This document shows, in pieces, positions 30,497 through 42,104 of a stretch of DNA of 64,000 bases. Origin of the DNA: Pseudomonadota bacterium. GTDB taxonomy: Bacteria > Pseudomonadota > Gammaproteobacteria > Burkholderiales > Rhodocyclaceae. The stretch is taken from positions 62,001 through 126,000 of the forward strand of contig JAFEFC010000036.1 in NCBI GenBank assembly GCA_018240785.1. Reading direction: 5' to 3'. The notes under the pieces were generated by a model. It saw only the letters and a list, made by a program, of their open reading frames with translations. It ran no database searches and had not been told where the DNA came from. The first letter of the stretch is position 1, and every line of letters starts with the position of its first letter. The position numbers were made by a program, and so were the translations under genes.

Positions 30497-30789
30497 ACGC
30501 TGGCGTGGGCGATGTGCTGCGGCTGGAAGGCGCGCTGACCATGCTGACTGCCCCTGCCATGCTCGAAGTCGGCCGGCGGCGTGCGGCCGAGGCCGACCTG
30601 GTGGTGGATTTCTCCGCCGTCACCGAGGCCGATTCGGCGGCACTGGCGCTGCTGCTCGACTGGTTGCGCACCGCGCGTGCCGCCGGCCATGGCGTCAGCT
30701 TCCGCGCGCTGCCGGCCGGACTGGCGAGCCTGGCTGCGCTGTATGACGTCGACACCCTGTTGTCGCTTTCCGGAGCGAGTGCTCGATGA
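30493..30789 (+). CDS. mlaB: STAS-domain protein MlaB
   Basis: Small cytoplasmic STAS protein that stabilises MlaF in the Mla complex. 98 residues with the STAS pattern LRLEGALTMLTAPAMLEVGR and VVDFSAVTEADSAALALLLDWLR. It overlaps mlaC (ATGA) and the next ABC ATPase gene by four bases. Identification rests on the short STAS fold and its position at the end of the mla genes. Confidence 0.88.
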   Translation: MNAGVGDVLRLEGALTMLTAPAMLEVGRRRAAEADLVVDFSAVTEADSAALALLLDWLRTARAAGHGVSFRALPAGLASLAALYDVDTLLSLSGASAR

Positions 30790-31685
30790 GCCTCCCGGCG
30801 ATACGCATCCGGCAGGTCACCAAGAACTACGGCGCGCTGAAGGCGCTCGGCGGTGTCGATCTGGAGATCGCGCAGGGCGAGTTCTTCGGCTTGCTCGGCC
30901 CCAACGGCGCAGGCAAGACCACGCTGATTTCCTCGCTTGCCGGCATCGTGCGGCCCGATGGCGGCACGCTCGAGGTGATGGGGCACGATGTCGTCACCGA
31001 CTACCGCAATGCGCGGCGCAATCTCGGCGTGGTGCCGCAGGAACTGGTGTTCGACCCCTTCTTTTCGGTGCGCGAGCTGCTGCGCATCCAGTCGGGTTAT
31101 TTCGGCATCCGCAGCAACGACGACTGGATCGATGAGATCCTCGCCAGCCTCGACCTCACGGGCAAGGCCAACGCCAACATGCGTGCGCTGTCGGGCGGCA
31201 TGAAGCGGCGCGTGCTGGTGGCGCAGGCGCTGGTGCACCGGCCGCCGGTCATCGTGCTCGATGAGCCGACTGCCGGCGTGGACGTCGAGCTGCGCCAGGG
31301 CTTGTGGCATTTCATCCGCAAGCTCAACCGGGATGGCCACACGATCGTGCTGACCACGCATTACCTGGAAGAGGCCGAGACCCTGTGCGGTCGTATCGCC
31401 ATGCTGAAGGGCGGTCGCGTCGTCGCGCTCGACACCACCGGCAACCTGCTGCGGCGCTTCGCCAAGCACAGCCTGCGGGTGCGGCTGCAGCGCCCCGAGA
31501 CTGCCCTTGCGCTCGGCGGCGTGGTGGACGAGGACGGAGGCTGGGCGGAGTTCGCGTTCGAAAATTACCAGGACGTCGAGCCTTTGCTCGCACGGCTGCG
31601 CGAGGCCGATGCCGGCCTGATCGAGATGCAACTGGGCGAGCCGGATCTCGAGCGCGTGTTCGTGGAGGTGATGAATCGTGCGTGA
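30786..31685 (+). CDS. ABC-2 type exporter ATPase (YadG-like)
   Basis: ATP-binding subunit of an ABC-2 exporter of unknown substrate. The 299-residue protein has Walker A (GPNGAGKTTLIS), signature LSGGMKRRVLVAQA, Walker B (VIVLDEPTAGVD), H-loop (LTTHYLEEAE) and a C-terminal extension of about 80 residues typical of YadG/CcmA-like subunits. It overlaps mlaB and the permease gene, so it is transcribed with mla; a link to envelope lipid homeostasis is plausible but unproven. Confidence 0.9.
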   Translation: MSLPAIRIRQVTKNYGALKALGGVDLEIAQGEFFGLLGPNGAGKTTLISSLAGIVRPDGGTLEVMGHDVVTDYRNARRNLGVVPQELVFDPFFSVRELLRIQSGYFGIRSNDDWIDEILASLDLTGKANANMRALSGGMKRRVLVAQALVHRPPVIVLDEPTAGVDVELRQGLWHFIRKLNRDGHTIVLTTHYLEEAETLCGRIAMLKGGRVVALDTTGNLLRRFAKHSLRVRLQRPETALALGGVVDEDGGWAEFAFENYQDVEPLLARLREADAGLIEMQLGEPDLERVFVEVMNRA

Positions 31686-32499
31686 CCCGCAAGCCCGCGC
31701 GCAGCCGGCGCCGCGCATCGAGCCGATGGCGGTGGATTCGCCGCTCACCGGCTTTCGCACCCTGCTGTACAAGGAAGTGCTGCGCTTCTGGAAGGTCGCC
31801 TTCCAGACGGTAGCGGCGCCGGTGCTCAACGCAGTGCTGTACCTGCTGATCTTCTCCCATGTGCTGGACCGCCACGTCACCGTGTATGGCGATGTCGCCT
31901 ATACCGCTTTCCTGGTGCCCGGCCTGGTGATGATGTCGGTGCTGCAGAACGCCTTCGCCAACAGTTCGTCGTCGCTGATCCAGAGCAAGATCACCGGCAA
32001 CATCATCTTCGTGCTGCTGCCGCCGTTGTCCTACCGCGAGTTCTACGCGGCCTACGTGATCGCTTCGACGCTGCGCGGGCTTTTCGTCGGCCTGGGCGTG
32101 CTGCTGGTGTCGCTGCCCTTCGTCGACCTGCCGATCGCCAACCCGCTGTGGGTGCTGGCCTTCGCCCTGATGGGCGGCGTCATCCTCGGCTCGTTCGGCG
32201 TCATCGCCGGCATCTGGGCAGACAAGTTCGATCAGCTCGCGGCGTTCCAGAACTTCCTCATCATGCCGCTGACGATGCTGTCGGGCGTGTTCTACTCCAT
32301 CCATTCACTGCCGCCGGTCTGGCAGAACGTGTCGCACTTCAACCCGTTCTTCTTCATGATCGATGGTTTCCGCTATGGCTTCTTCGGCCAGTCCGACACT
32401 TCGCCCTGGCTGTCGCTGGGCGTGGTCGGAGCCTGCTTCGTGCTGCTCGCCGCGCTGACCCTGGCCATGCTCGGCCGCGGCTACAAGCTGCGTTCGTAA
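31678..32499 (+). CDS. ABC-2 type exporter permease (YadH-like)
   Basis: Six-helix ABC-2 membrane subunit partnering the preceding ATPase. The 273-residue protein has a cytoplasmic N-terminus, LYKEVLRFWKVAFQTVAAPVLNAVLYLLIF as the first span region, and the conserved FLIMPLTMLSGVFYSI and FNPFFFMIDGFRYGF motifs. GTG start at 31678 overlaps the ATPase stop by eight bases. The substrate is unknown. Confidence 0.9.
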   Translation: MRDPQARAQPAPRIEPMAVDSPLTGFRTLLYKEVLRFWKVAFQTVAAPVLNAVLYLLIFSHVLDRHVTVYGDVAYTAFLVPGLVMMSVLQNAFANSSSSLIQSKITGNIIFVLLPPLSYREFYAAYVIASTLRGLFVGLGVLLVSLPFVDLPIANPLWVLAFALMGGVILGSFGVIAGIWADKFDQLAAFQNFLIMPLTMLSGVFYSIHSLPPVWQNVSHFNPFFFMIDGFRYGFFGQSDTSPWLSLGVVGACFVLLAALTLAMLGRGYKLRS

Positions 32500-32510
32500 A
32501 GGAATTCGTC

Positions 32511-34026
<1,516 letters not shown>

Positions 34027-34060
34027 TCCGGCTTCGAACCGCGCGGGCCGGCGCCCGCCT

Positions 34061-34468
34061 TCAGAGCTCGAACCGTCCGTTCGCTTCCGGCTGCCACGTC
34101 ACTGCCAGCACCTGCAGCCGGATCGCGTTGCCATCCGGCGTCTTCCAGTCGATGATCTGGCCGGCCGACAGGCCCAGCAGCGCGCTGCCTGCGGGCGAAA
34201 AGATCGAGACGCGGCCTTCCTCGGCGCGCGCATCCTTGGGATAGGCGAGCGTCAGCTCATATTCGCGGCTGGTGTTCTGCTCCAGGAAGCGGGCGCGGCT
34301 GTTCATCGTGATGACGTCCGGCGGCATGTCCGCCGGTTCGCGCACGTCGGCGCGCTCGAGCTCGTCGCGCAGGCCGTCGAGATCGCTGCGGCTGCGGAAG
34401 GCTGGAAGGGAAAGCAGACCCTCGAGGCGCTCGAGGTCGGTTGACGAGACGATGATCGGCGGTTTCAT
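34061..34468 (-). CDS. rnk: Nucleoside diphosphate kinase regulator (Rnk, GreA/GreB C-terminal-like)
   Basis: Rnk proteins bind RNA polymerase in the secondary channel like Gre factors and influence nucleotide pools. The 135-residue protein has a short N-terminal coiled-coil (residues about 10-45) and the Gre C-terminal fold (SREYELTLAYPKDA; VSIFSPAGSALLGLSAGQIIDW). ATG 34468 is preceded by GGAG at good spacing; the frame extends further upstream without support. Single-gene unit convergent with murA. Confidence 0.9.
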   Translation of the reverse strand: MKPPIIVSSTDLERLEGLLSLPAFRSRSDLDGLRDELERADVREPADMPPDVITMNSRARFLEQNTSREYELTLAYPKDARAEEGRVSIFSPAGSALLGLSAGQIIDWKTPDGNAIRLQVLAVTWQPEANGRFEL

Positions 34469-34529
34469 GGGGTACTCCGGCTTCCGCGCGTGTTCGCGCA
34501 CGCATGACACAAAAAAAAGAAATGGCCGA

Positions 34530-34545
34530 ACCGCCGCGGGGCGGT
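34530..34545. other. GC hairpin next to an A-run, between rnk and hisG
   Basis: ACCGCC (34530-34535) pairs with GGCGGT (34540-34545) around GCGG. Eight As at 34511-34518 lie 11 bp away, so on the minus strand the stem is followed late by a U-run. It could stop antisense transcription coming from his, but the spacing is poor for an intrinsic terminator. Confidence 0.3.
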
Positions 34546-34586
34546 CCAGCCAACCGGTCGCGAGGCTAACAGAAGCGCCGACGGGT

Positions 34587-34592
34587 TACAAT
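34587..34592 (+). promoter_or_regulatory. Candidate -10 box of the his operon
   Basis: TACAAT in GGGTTACAATGG lies 28 bp before the GTG start of hisG. The ATG at 34591 falls inside this box, which argues that it is not the translation start. No strong -35 box is apparent at 16-18 bp. Confidence 0.5.
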
Positions 34593-34620
34593 GGCGGCCC
34601 GATCGATCAAGGCGTTCCAC

Positions 34621-35265
34621 GTGTCCAGCATCACCCTCGCCCTGTCCAAGGGCCGCATCTTCGAAGAGACGCTGCCGCTGCTGGCGGCCGCAGGCATCGT
34701 GCCCACCGACAACCCCGAGTCCTCGCGCAAACTCATCATCGGCACCAACCGGCCGGATGTGCGCCTCGTCATCGTGCGCGCCACCGACACGCCGACCTAT
34801 GTGCAGTATGGCGCGGCCGACCTCGGCATCGCCGGCAAGGACGTGCTGATCGAGCATGGCGGCGCGGGACTGTACCAGCCGCTGGACCTGAACATCGCGC
34901 GCTGCCGATTGTGCGTGGCGGTGCGCAAGGGCTTCGACTACGCTGCAGCGACGCGCCCGGGTGGTCGCATTCGTGTGGCGACCAAGTACATCAACGCCGC
35001 CAAGGCGCACTTCGCCGGCAAGGGCATGCATGTCGACCTGATCAAGCTGTACGGATCGATGGAGCTGGCGCCGCTGGTGGGGCTGGCCGATGCGATCGTG
35101 GACCTGGTGTCTACCGGCAGCACGCTGCGCGCCAACAATCTCGAGGAAGTCGAGGACATCATGCCGATCAGTTCGCGCCTGATCGTCAATCAGGCTTCGC
35201 TGAAGCTCAAGCGCGAGCTGCTGCAGCCGGTGCTGGACGCCTTTGCCGGCGCGGTGAAACCCTGA
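34621..35265 (+). CDS. hisG: ATP phosphoribosyltransferase, short form
   Basis: First enzyme of histidine synthesis, condensing ATP and PRPP. At 214 residues it is the short HisG form that lacks the regulatory ACT-like domain and requires HisZ; no hisZ is visible in the window. Motifs: [18 protein letters not shown] and [18 protein letters not shown] (PRPP loop). GTG 34621 is chosen because the alternative ATG at 34591 lies in the promoter box and adds ten non-conserved residues. Confidence 0.95.
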   Translation: MSSITLALSKGRIFEETLPLLAAAGIVPTDNPESSRKLIIGTNRPDVRLVIVRATDTPTYVQYGAADLGIAGKDVLIEHGGAGLYQPLDLNIARCRLCVAVRKGFDYAAATRPGGRIRVATKYINAAKAHFAGKGMHVDLIKLYGSMELAPLVGLADAIVDLVSTGSTLRANNLEEVEDIMPISSRLIVNQASLKLKRELLQPVLDAFAGAVKP

Positions 35266-35275
35266 GGACGTCTCC

Positions 35276-36583
35276 ATGAGCCAGACGCCGATCCGCCGAC
35301 TCGACGCCCGCGATGCCGAATTCCTGACCACGCTCGATGCGCTGCTCGCCTTCGAAGCCGAGGCCGACGAACGCATCGACACGGCCGTCACCGAGATCCT
35401 GCGTGCGGTGCGCACCACCGGCGATGCCGCAGTGGTCGAATACACACGCCGCTTCGATGCGCTGGAGGTGCATTCGATGGCGGCGCTGGAGCTGCCGAAA
35501 GCCGAGCTGCATGGTGCGCTGGATGGCCTGAGCGTGGCGCAGCGCGAGGCGCTGCGCATCGCCGCCGATCGCGTGCGCGCCTATCACGAGCGGCAGAAGG
35601 GCGAATCCTGGGAATACACCGAGGCCGACGGAACGCGGCTGGGTCAGAAGGTCACGCCGCTCGACCGCGTCGGCCTGTACGTGCCGGGCGGGCGGGCTTC
35701 CTACCCGAGCTCGGTGCTGATGAACGCGATCCCGGCCAAGGTCGCTGGCGTCGGCGAGCTGATCATGGTGGTGCCCACGCCGCGCGGCGAGAAGAATCCG
35801 CTGGTGCTGGCGGCCGCGGCGATCACCGGCGTCGACCGCGTGTTCACGATCGGCGGCGCGCAGGCTGTGGCCGCGCTGGCCTACGGCACGCAGACCATCC
35901 CGCAAGTGGACAAGATCGTCGGCCCGGGCAATGCCTATGTGGCCGAAGCCAAGCGTCGGGTGTTCGGCACGGTGGGCATCGACATGGTGGCCGGACCTTC
36001 CGAGGTGCTGATCATCTCGGACGGCAGTGGTCATGCCGACTGGGTGGCGATGGATCTGTTTGCCCAGGCCGAGCACGACGAGCTGGCGCAGTCGATCCTG
36101 TTGTGTACGGATCCGGGCTTCATCGACGCGGTGCACGCGGCGATCGACCGCCTGCTGCCGACGATGCCGCGGCGTGACACGATCGCGAAGTCGCTCGCCA
36201 GCCGCGGCGCGCTGATTCATGTGGAGAGCCTCGAGCAGGCGTGCGCGATCGCCAACCGCATCGCGCCCGAGCACCTGGAGCTGTCGATGGACGATGCCGA
36301 GGCGTGGATCGATCGCATCCGCCATGCGGGGGCAATCTTCGTCGGCCACTGGGCGGTGGAGGCGCTGGGTGACTACTGCGCCGGCCCCAACCACGTGCTG
36401 CCGACGATGCGCAGCGCGCGCTTCTCGTCGCCGCTGGGTACCTACGATTTCCAGAAACGCACGAGCATCGTCAACATTTCCGAAGCCGGCGCCCAGCACC
36501 TCGGCAAGGTGGCGTCCATCCTCGCGCACGGCGAGGGCCTGCAGGCGCATGCGCGCTCCGCAGAGATGCGGCTGAAGGTCTGA
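35276..36583 (+). CDS. hisD: Histidinol dehydrogenase
   Basis: Zinc enzyme that oxidises L-histidinol to L-histidine in the last two steps. The 435-residue protein contains [22 protein letters not shown], the NAD-binding [13 protein letters not shown] segment, the catalytic region [12 protein letters not shown] and the C-terminal [13 protein letters not shown]. It follows hisG by 10 bp. Downstream are two large inverted repeats and then hisC in opposite orientation. Confidence 0.97.
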   Translation: MSQTPIRRLDARDAEFLTTLDALLAFEAEADERIDTAVTEILRAVRTTGDAAVVEYTRRFDALEVHSMAALELPKAELHGALDGLSVAQREALRIAADRVRAYHERQKGESWEYTEADGTRLGQKVTPLDRVGLYVPGGRASYPSSVLMNAIPAKVAGVGELIMVVPTPRGEKNPLVLAAAAITGVDRVFTIGGAQAVAALAYGTQTIPQVDKIVGPGNAYVAEAKRRVFGTVGIDMVAGPSEVLIISDGSGHADWVAMDLFAQAEHDELAQSILLCTDPGFIDAVHAAIDRLLPTMPRRDTIAKSLASRGALIHVESLEQACAIANRIAPEHLELSMDDAEAWIDRIRHAGAIFVGHWAVEALGDYCAGPNHVLPTMRSARFSSPLGTYDFQKRTSIVNISEAGAQHLGKVASILAHGEGLQAHARSAEMRLKV

Positions 36584-36639
36584 CCTCGCAATTCCGGATG
36601 CCAACGCAAGCAATACCCCAGCGCAAGCAACACTGCGAG

Positions 36640-36741
36640 TCCTGGGTGGTCGGGGTATTCATGGCGCCGGCGAGGACTGTCTGAGCGACCGCAGGGAGCG
36701 AGTTCCGCAGCCGGCAGAATGAATACCCCGGCCGCCCAGGA
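36640..36741. repeat. Long inverted repeat with conserved core, copy C
   Basis: Left arm 36640-36662 pairs with right arm 36719-36741 at 21 of 23 positions; both mismatches are T-G, that is G-U wobbles on the plus strand. The core (on the plus strand GGCGAGGACTGTC, then CGAGTTCCGCAGCC) is the reverse complement of the core of copies A and B, so this copy is inverted. It begins 57 bp after hisD and is sense to it, and could form the 3' end of the hisGD transcript. Confidence 0.82.
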
Positions 36742-36810
36742 CGGATCGGAGCCGCCCATGGTTCAACTCACGGGTTCGTGCCACGGTTTGGAGCCTGTGC
36801 CGGTGAATCC

Positions 36811-36910
36811 GCCAGAAGCGCCGGGAGCGTCCCTTCTGCAGGCTGCGGAACTCGCCCTTCGGGCTCGGACAGTCCTCGCCTGCGCCAGGGACGCTCCCGA
36901 CGCTTCTGGC
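36811..36910. repeat. Long inverted repeat with conserved core, copy B
   Basis: Left arm 36811-36833 pairs with right arm 36888-36910 at 22 of 23 positions; the one mismatch is a G-U wobble on the minus strand. Core reads GGCTGCGGAACTCG, a small GCCC-TTC-GGGC hairpin, then CTCGGACAGTCCTCGCC on the plus strand. It lies 16 bp 3' of the minus-strand hisC stop. Copies B and C fill most of the 343-bp gap between hisD and hisC; nothing else was recognised there. Confidence 0.82.
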
Positions 36911-36926
36911 TGTGTCTGGTGCCGGC

Positions 36927-38000
36927 TCAGAGGTCGAGAATTTCCTTCAGCGCATCCAGCAGCGCCTCGCACTGTTCGTCCGTTCCCACCGTGATGCGCA
37001 GGAACTGGTCGATGCGTGGCGCCTTGAAGTGGCGCACGATGATCGCGCGCTTGCGCAGTTCTGCTGCCAGTTCGCCACCATCGTGCCGCGGATGGCGGGC
37101 GAAGATGAAGTTGGCGGCCGAGGGCAGGACGTCGAAGCCCAGTTCGGCCATCCGTGCGACCAGCCCCTCACGGGTGGCGATGACCTTGCGGCAGCTTTCC
37201 TGGAAATGCGCCTCATCCTCCACCGAAGCCACCGCCCCGGCGATCGCCAGGCGGTCCAGGGGATACGAGTTGAAGCTGTTCTTGACCCGCTCCAGCGCCT
37301 CGACCAGCGATGCGTGCCCGGCCGCGAAGCCCACGCGCAACCCCGCCAGCGAGCGGCTCTTCGAGAAGGTGTGCACCACGAGCAGGTTCGGGTAACGGTC
37401 GATCAGCCCGATCGCGCTTTCGCCGCCGAAATCCACGTACGCCTCGTCCACCAGCACCACTGCGTCCGGGTTGGCGGCGACGATGCGTTCGACGTCGGCG
37501 CGCGTCATCAGCCGGCCGGTGGGCGCGTTCGGGTTGGGGAAGATGATCGCGCCCGGGCGGTCCTCGCCCTGCGGCAGGTAGTCTTCGACGCGGATCGAGT
37601 AGTCGTCGGCGAGCGGAATCGTGCGGTGGTCGACGCCATACAGTCCGCAATAGACCGGATAGAAACTGTAGGTAATGTCGGGGAACCACAGTGGCCGCTC
37701 ATGCTTGAGCAGCGCCAGGAAGGCGTGGGCCAGCACCTCGTCGGAGCCATTGCCGACGAAGATCTGGTCTGCTTGCAGGCCGTGGCGCTTCGCCAGCGCC
37801 GCCTTCAGGGCGTCACAATTCGGATCCGGATACAGGCGCAGGGCATCGCTGGTGGCGGCGCGGATTGCTTCCAGCGCCCGGGGCGACGGGCCATAGGGGT
37901 GCTCGTTGGTGTTGAGCTTGACGAGCTTGTCCATCTTGGGCTGCTCGCCCGGCACATAGGGGGTCAGGCCGTGGACCACGGCGCTCCAGTAGCGGCTCAT
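36927..38000 (-). CDS. hisC: Histidinol-phosphate aminotransferase
   Basis: PLP-dependent class I/II aminotransferase converting imidazole-acetol phosphate to histidinol phosphate. The 357-residue protein shows [34 protein letters not shown] and the PLP-lysine motif [14 protein letters not shown]. It is transcribed opposite to all other his genes, tail-to-tail with hisD and head-to-head with hisB. Its upstream region overlaps the hisB promoter region, so expression may be separately controlled. Confidence 0.95.
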   Translation of the reverse strand: MSRYWSAVVHGLTPYVPGEQPKMDKLVKLNTNEHPYGPSPRALEAIRAATSDALRLYPDPNCDALKAALAKRHGLQADQIFVGNGSDEVLAHAFLALLKHERPLWFPDITYSFYPVYCGLYGVDHRTIPLADDYSIRVEDYLPQGEDRPGAIIFPNPNAPTGRLMTRADVERIVAANPDAVVLVDEAYVDFGGESAIGLIDRYPNLLVVHTFSKSRSLAGLRVGFAAGHASLVEALERVKNSFNSYPLDRLAIAGAVASVEDEAHFQESCRKVIATREGLVARMAELGFDVLPSAANFIFARHPRHDGGELAAELRKRAIIVRHFKAPRIDQFLRITVGTDEQCEALLDALKEILDL

Positions 38001-38089
38001 GCGGATGTCTGCAAGTGATGGCGTTCGGGCGGTCGGCGGACCTCATGCAACGCGGCAGCGTTTGCCGGGTCCAACTGAAAAGCTGTGCA

Positions 38090-38120
38090 TTGCAGCCTGT
38101 TCGTCGGGCGATGTTATCAT
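38090..38120 (+). promoter_or_regulatory. Candidate promoter of hisBHAFIE
   Basis: TTGCAG (38090-38095) and TATCAT (38115-38120, within TTATCAT) with a 19-bp spacer, 36 bp before the hisB start. A dedicated promoter is expected because hisC is inverted and separates hisB from hisGD. Confidence 0.55.
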
Positions 38121-38155
38121 GGTCCGAACCCACCCTTCCCAAGCCAGTTCCAGCC

Positions 38156-38743
38156 ATGCGGCACGCCGAAGTCACTCGCAATACCCTCGAAACCCGCATC
38201 GCGGTGCGCATCGATCTCGATGGCACCGGCAAGGGCGCGCTCGACACCGGCGTCCCCTTCCTCGATCACATGCTCGACCAGATCGTGCGCCACGGCCTGA
38301 TCGATCTCGACGTGCGCTGCGAAGGCGATACCCACATCGACGACCATCACACCGTCGAGGACGTCGGTATCACCATCGGCCAGGCTTTCGCCCAGGCGCT
38401 GGGCGACAAGAAGGGGGTGCGCCGCTACGGCCACGCCTACGTGCCGCTGGACGAGGCGCTCTCGAGGGTGGTGGTGGATTTCTCGGGACGCCCCGGGTTG
38501 CACTATTTCGTGAATTACACGCGTGCGCGCATCGGCAACTTCGATGTGGACCTGGTGCGCGAGTTCTTCCAGGGCTTCGTCAATCACGCCGGCGTCACGC
38601 TTCACATCGACAACCTGCGTGGCGACAACGCACACCATCAGTGCGAGACGGTGTTCAAGGCCTTTGCCCGTGCGCTGCGCATGGCCGCCGAGCGCGACGA
38701 GCGCGCGGCCGGAGTCATCCCGTCCACCAAAGGGGCGCTCTGA
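38156..38743 (+). CDS. hisB: Imidazoleglycerol-phosphate dehydratase
   Basis: Manganese enzyme dehydrating imidazoleglycerol phosphate. The 195-residue protein is monofunctional, without the histidinol-phosphatase domain found in Escherichia coli HisB. Metal-binding His motifs are present ([44 protein letters not shown]). ATG 38156 gives the usual [13 protein letters not shown] opening. It starts the second his unit. Confidence 0.96.
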   Translation: MRHAEVTRNTLETRIAVRIDLDGTGKGALDTGVPFLDHMLDQIVRHGLIDLDVRCEGDTHIDDHHTVEDVGITIGQAFAQALGDKKGVRRYGHAYVPLDEALSRVVVDFSGRPGLHYFVNYTRARIGNFDVDLVREFFQGFVNHAGVTLHIDNLRGDNAHHQCETVFKAFARALRMAAERDERAAGVIPSTKGAL

Positions 38744-38801
38744 GCGATCCCGACGGTTTTCCCGCAACGATCCCTTCGTTACCCCTCAGCGAGTTTTCCC
38801 G

Positions 38802-39440
38802 ATGACCTCAGTGGCCATCATCGATTACGGCATGGGCAACCTGCGTTCGGTCGCCAAGGCGATCGAGCACGTCGCGCCTGGCCACGATGTGTTCGTGACT
38901 TCCGATCCTGCCCGCGTCGCCGCGGCGGCCAAGGTGGTGTTCCCGGGGCAGGGCGCGATGCCCGACTGCATGCGCGAGCTCGACCTTCGCGGGCTGCGGC
39001 CGGCGGTGCTCGAGGCGGCGGCGAGCAAGCCCTTCCTGGGGATCTGCATCGGCGAGCAGATGCTGTTCCAGCACAGCGCCGAGGGCGACGTGCCCGGCCT
39101 GGGCATCCTGCAGGGTGACGTGATCCGCTTTCCCGATGCGCGCATGGTGGCGGCCGACGGCGCGCGGCTGAAGGTGCCGCACATGGGCTGGAACGAGGTG
39201 TGGCAAAGCCGGCCGCATGCGCTGTGGGAAGGGATTCCCGATGGCGAGCGCTTCTACTTCGTGCACAGCTATTTCGTGCAGCCGGCCGATGCGGCGGAGG
39301 TGGCTGCGCAAACCGACTATGGCGTGCGCTTTACCAGTGCGGTAGCGCGGGCTAATATCTTCGCGGTCCAGTTTCACCCCGAGAAAAGCGCTGCAGCCGG
39401 CCTCCGCCTGCTCGCGAATTTCGTCCAGTGGGCACCCTGA
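38802..39440 (+). CDS. hisH: Imidazole glycerol phosphate synthase, glutaminase subunit HisH
   Basis: Class I glutamine amidotransferase that passes ammonia to HisF. The 212-residue protein has VAIIDYGMGNLRSV, the nucleophile Cys82 in LGICIGEQMLF and the His/Glu pair in FAVQFHPEKS. It lies 58 bp after hisB. Confidence 0.96.
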   Translation: MTSVAIIDYGMGNLRSVAKAIEHVAPGHDVFVTSDPARVAAAAKVVFPGQGAMPDCMRELDLRGLRPAVLEAAASKPFLGICIGEQMLFQHSAEGDVPGLGILQGDVIRFPDARMVAADGARLKVPHMGWNEVWQSRPHALWEGIPDGERFYFVHSYFVQPADAAEVAAQTDYGVRFTSAVARANIFAVQFHPEKSAAAGLRLLANFVQWAP

Positions 39441-39487
39441 TTCATGCCTGCCCGCCTTTCCTTCCAGCTCAAGAAATCTGACCCGGT

Positions 39488-40237
39488 ATGTTGCTGATCC
39501 CCGCCATCGACCTCAAGGACGGTCATTGTGTGCGCCTGAAGCAGGGCGAAATGGACGCCGCCACGGTGTTCTCCGAAGATCCCGGCGCGATGGCGCGGCA
39601 CTGGCTCGATGCCGGCGCGCGCCGGCTGCACCTGGTCGACCTGAATGGCGCCTTCGCTGGCAAGCCGAAGAACGGCGCCGCGATCCGCGCCATCACCGAC
39701 GTGGTCGGCGACGACATTCCCGTGCAGCTCGGCGGGGGCATCCGTGACCTCGACACCATCGAGCACTACCTCGACAACGGCATCAGTTACGTCATCATCG
39801 GCACTGCCGCGGTGAAGAACCCGGGCTTCCTGCACGACGCCTGCGGCGCCTTCCCCGGCCACATCATCGTCGGCCTGGATGCGAAGGACGGCAAGGTCGC
39901 GGTGGATGGCTGGTCCAAGCTCACCGGGCACGATGTGGTCGATCTGGCGAAGAAGTTCGAGGACTACGGTGTCGATTCGGTCATCTACACCGATATCGGT
40001 CGCGACGGCATGCTCTCTGGCGTCAATATCGAGGCCACCGTGCGCCTGGCGCGTGCGCTGCGCATCCCGGTCATCGCCAGCGGCGGCATCACCGACCTGC
40101 GCGACATCGATGCGCTGTGCGCGGTCGAGGACGAAGGCATCATGGGCGCCATCACCGGCCGCGCGATCTACGAAGGCACGCTGGATTTCGCCGCTGCGCA
40201 GGCGCGCGCCGACGAACTGAGCGGCGTCACCGAATGA
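39488..40237 (+). CDS. hisA: ProFAR isomerase HisA
   Basis: TIM-barrel isomerase of histidine synthesis (1-(5-phosphoribosyl)-5-[(5-phosphoribosylamino)methylideneamino] imidazole-4-carboxamide isomerase). The 249-residue protein opens [19 protein letters not shown] with the catalytic Asp and has the second-half phosphate site IPVIASGGI. It shares ancestry and fold with HisF, which follows 22 bp later. Confidence 0.96.
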   Translation: MLLIPAIDLKDGHCVRLKQGEMDAATVFSEDPGAMARHWLDAGARRLHLVDLNGAFAGKPKNGAAIRAITDVVGDDIPVQLGGGIRDLDTIEHYLDNGISYVIIGTAAVKNPGFLHDACGAFPGHIIVGLDAKDGKVAVDGWSKLTGHDVVDLAKKFEDYGVDSVIYTDIGRDGMLSGVNIEATVRLARALRIPVIASGGITDLRDIDALCAVEDEGIMGAITGRAIYEGTLDFAAAQARADELSGVTE

Positions 40238-40259
40238 AAACTCCTGCTGGGCGCCGCTG

Positions 40260-41014
<755 letters not shown>

Positions 41015-41018
<4 letters not shown>

Positions 41019-41410
41019 GCGTCAGCACGAAGTGGCTCAACGAGGTCAAGTGGGACGCGCAGGGCCTGGTGCCGGTGATCGCCCAGGAAGCGTCGTCCGG
41101 CGACGTGCTGATGTTCGCCTGGATGAATCGCGAGGCGCTGCAGCGCACCGCCGAGACCGGTGAAGCGATCTACTGGTCACGTTCGCGGCGCAAGCTGTGG
41201 CACAAGGGCGAGGAATCCGGTCACGTACAGAAGGTGCTCGACATCCGCATCGACTGCGACAACGACGTGGTGCTGCTGAAGATCGAGCAGGTGGGGGGCA
41301 TCGCCTGCCATACCGGGCGCCACAGTTGCTTCTTCCAGAAGTATTTCGCCGATGGCCGCTGGGAGGCCGTCGACCCGGTTTTGAAAGACCCGCAGGATAT
41401 CTACAAATGA
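41015..41410 (+). CDS. hisI: Phosphoribosyl-AMP cyclohydrolase
   Basis: Zinc/magnesium enzyme opening the purine ring of PR-AMP. The 131-residue protein contains [33 protein letters not shown], the Asp cluster [13 protein letters not shown] and [10 protein letters not shown] with the zinc Cys. GTG start overlaps the hisF stop. HisI and HisE are separate proteins here, not fused as in enterobacteria. Confidence 0.96.
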
Positions 41411-41733
41411 TCGACATCGAAGTGCTGCACCGCGTATCCGCCACGCTTGCCGAGCGCAAGAAGGCCGACCCCGACTCCTCCTATGTCTCCAGCCTGTACG
41501 CCAAGGGCACCGACGCGATCTGCAAGAAGGTCGCTGAGGAAGCGGCCGAGACCATCATGGCGGCCAAGGATCGTGACATGCTGCACCTGGTGTGGGAAGT
41601 CACCGACCTGTGGTTCCACTCCATGGTCCTGCTCGCCCATCACGGCCTGTCGGTCGACGACGTGCTGGCGGAATTCCGCCGCCGCGAGGGTGTGTCGGGC
41701 ATCGACGAGAAGAAGTCGCGCACGGCCGCCTGA
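41407..41733 (+). CDS. hisE: Phosphoribosyl-ATP pyrophosphatase
   Basis: Removes pyrophosphate from PR-ATP, the second step of the pathway. The 108-residue all-helical MazG-like protein has [20 protein letters not shown] with the metal-binding glutamates. It overlaps hisI by four bases and ends the his genes. Confidence 0.95.
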   Translation: MIDIEVLHRVSATLAERKKADPDSSYVSSLYAKGTDAICKKVAEEAAETIMAAKDRDMLHLVWEVTDLWFHSMVLLAHHGLSVDDVLAEFRRREGVSGIDEKKSRTAA

Positions 41734-41744
41734 GGACGCAGACG

Positions 41745-42092
41745 ATGAGCGATTGCCTGTTCTGCCGTATCGTGCGCGGTGAGATCCCGGCGCGTAAAGT
41801 CTATGAGGACGATCACGTGCTGGCGTTCCACGACATCCGGCCTGTTGCGCCCGTGCACGTGCTGGTGATCCCCAAGGAACACGTCGACTCGATGGCGCAG
41901 CTCGAGGACCGCCACGAAGCGGCGATGGGACGCCTGATGGTCGCAGCGGCAAGGATTGCGCAGGATCAAGGCTGTACCGATGGGTTCCGCACTATTGTCA
42001 ACACCGGAAGGGTCGGTTTGCAGGAGGTGTATCATCTTCACCTGCACATTCTGGGCGGCGCAGATCCGCTGCCGCCCATGTTGAAGCGCTAA
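41745..42092 (+). CDS. hinT: HIT-family nucleotide hydrolase (HinT-like)
   Basis: Purine nucleoside phosphoramidase of the histidine-triad family. The 115-residue protein has the zinc-like DCLFCRI opening and the HIT motif HLHLHILGG. It sits between hisE and tatA, an arrangement common in betaproteobacteria, with no obvious functional tie to either. Confidence 0.93.
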   Translation: MSDCLFCRIVRGEIPARKVYEDDHVLAFHDIRPVAPVHVLVIPKEHVDSMAQLEDRHEAAMGRLMVAAARIAQDQGCTDGFRTIVNTGRVGLQEVYHLHLHILGGADPLPPMLKR

Positions 42093-42104
42093 GGAGAGCG
42101 GTGT

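Noticed and set aside
34591..34620. Upstream ATG start for hisG
   Set aside because: The ATG lies inside a TACAAT promoter-like box and would add ten residues not typical of HisG; the GTG at 34621 begins the conserved sequence.
36584..36926. Insertion-sequence remnant between hisD and hisC
   Set aside because: No transposase fragment or target duplication is visible; the palindromes are better described as members of the core-sharing inverted-repeat family.
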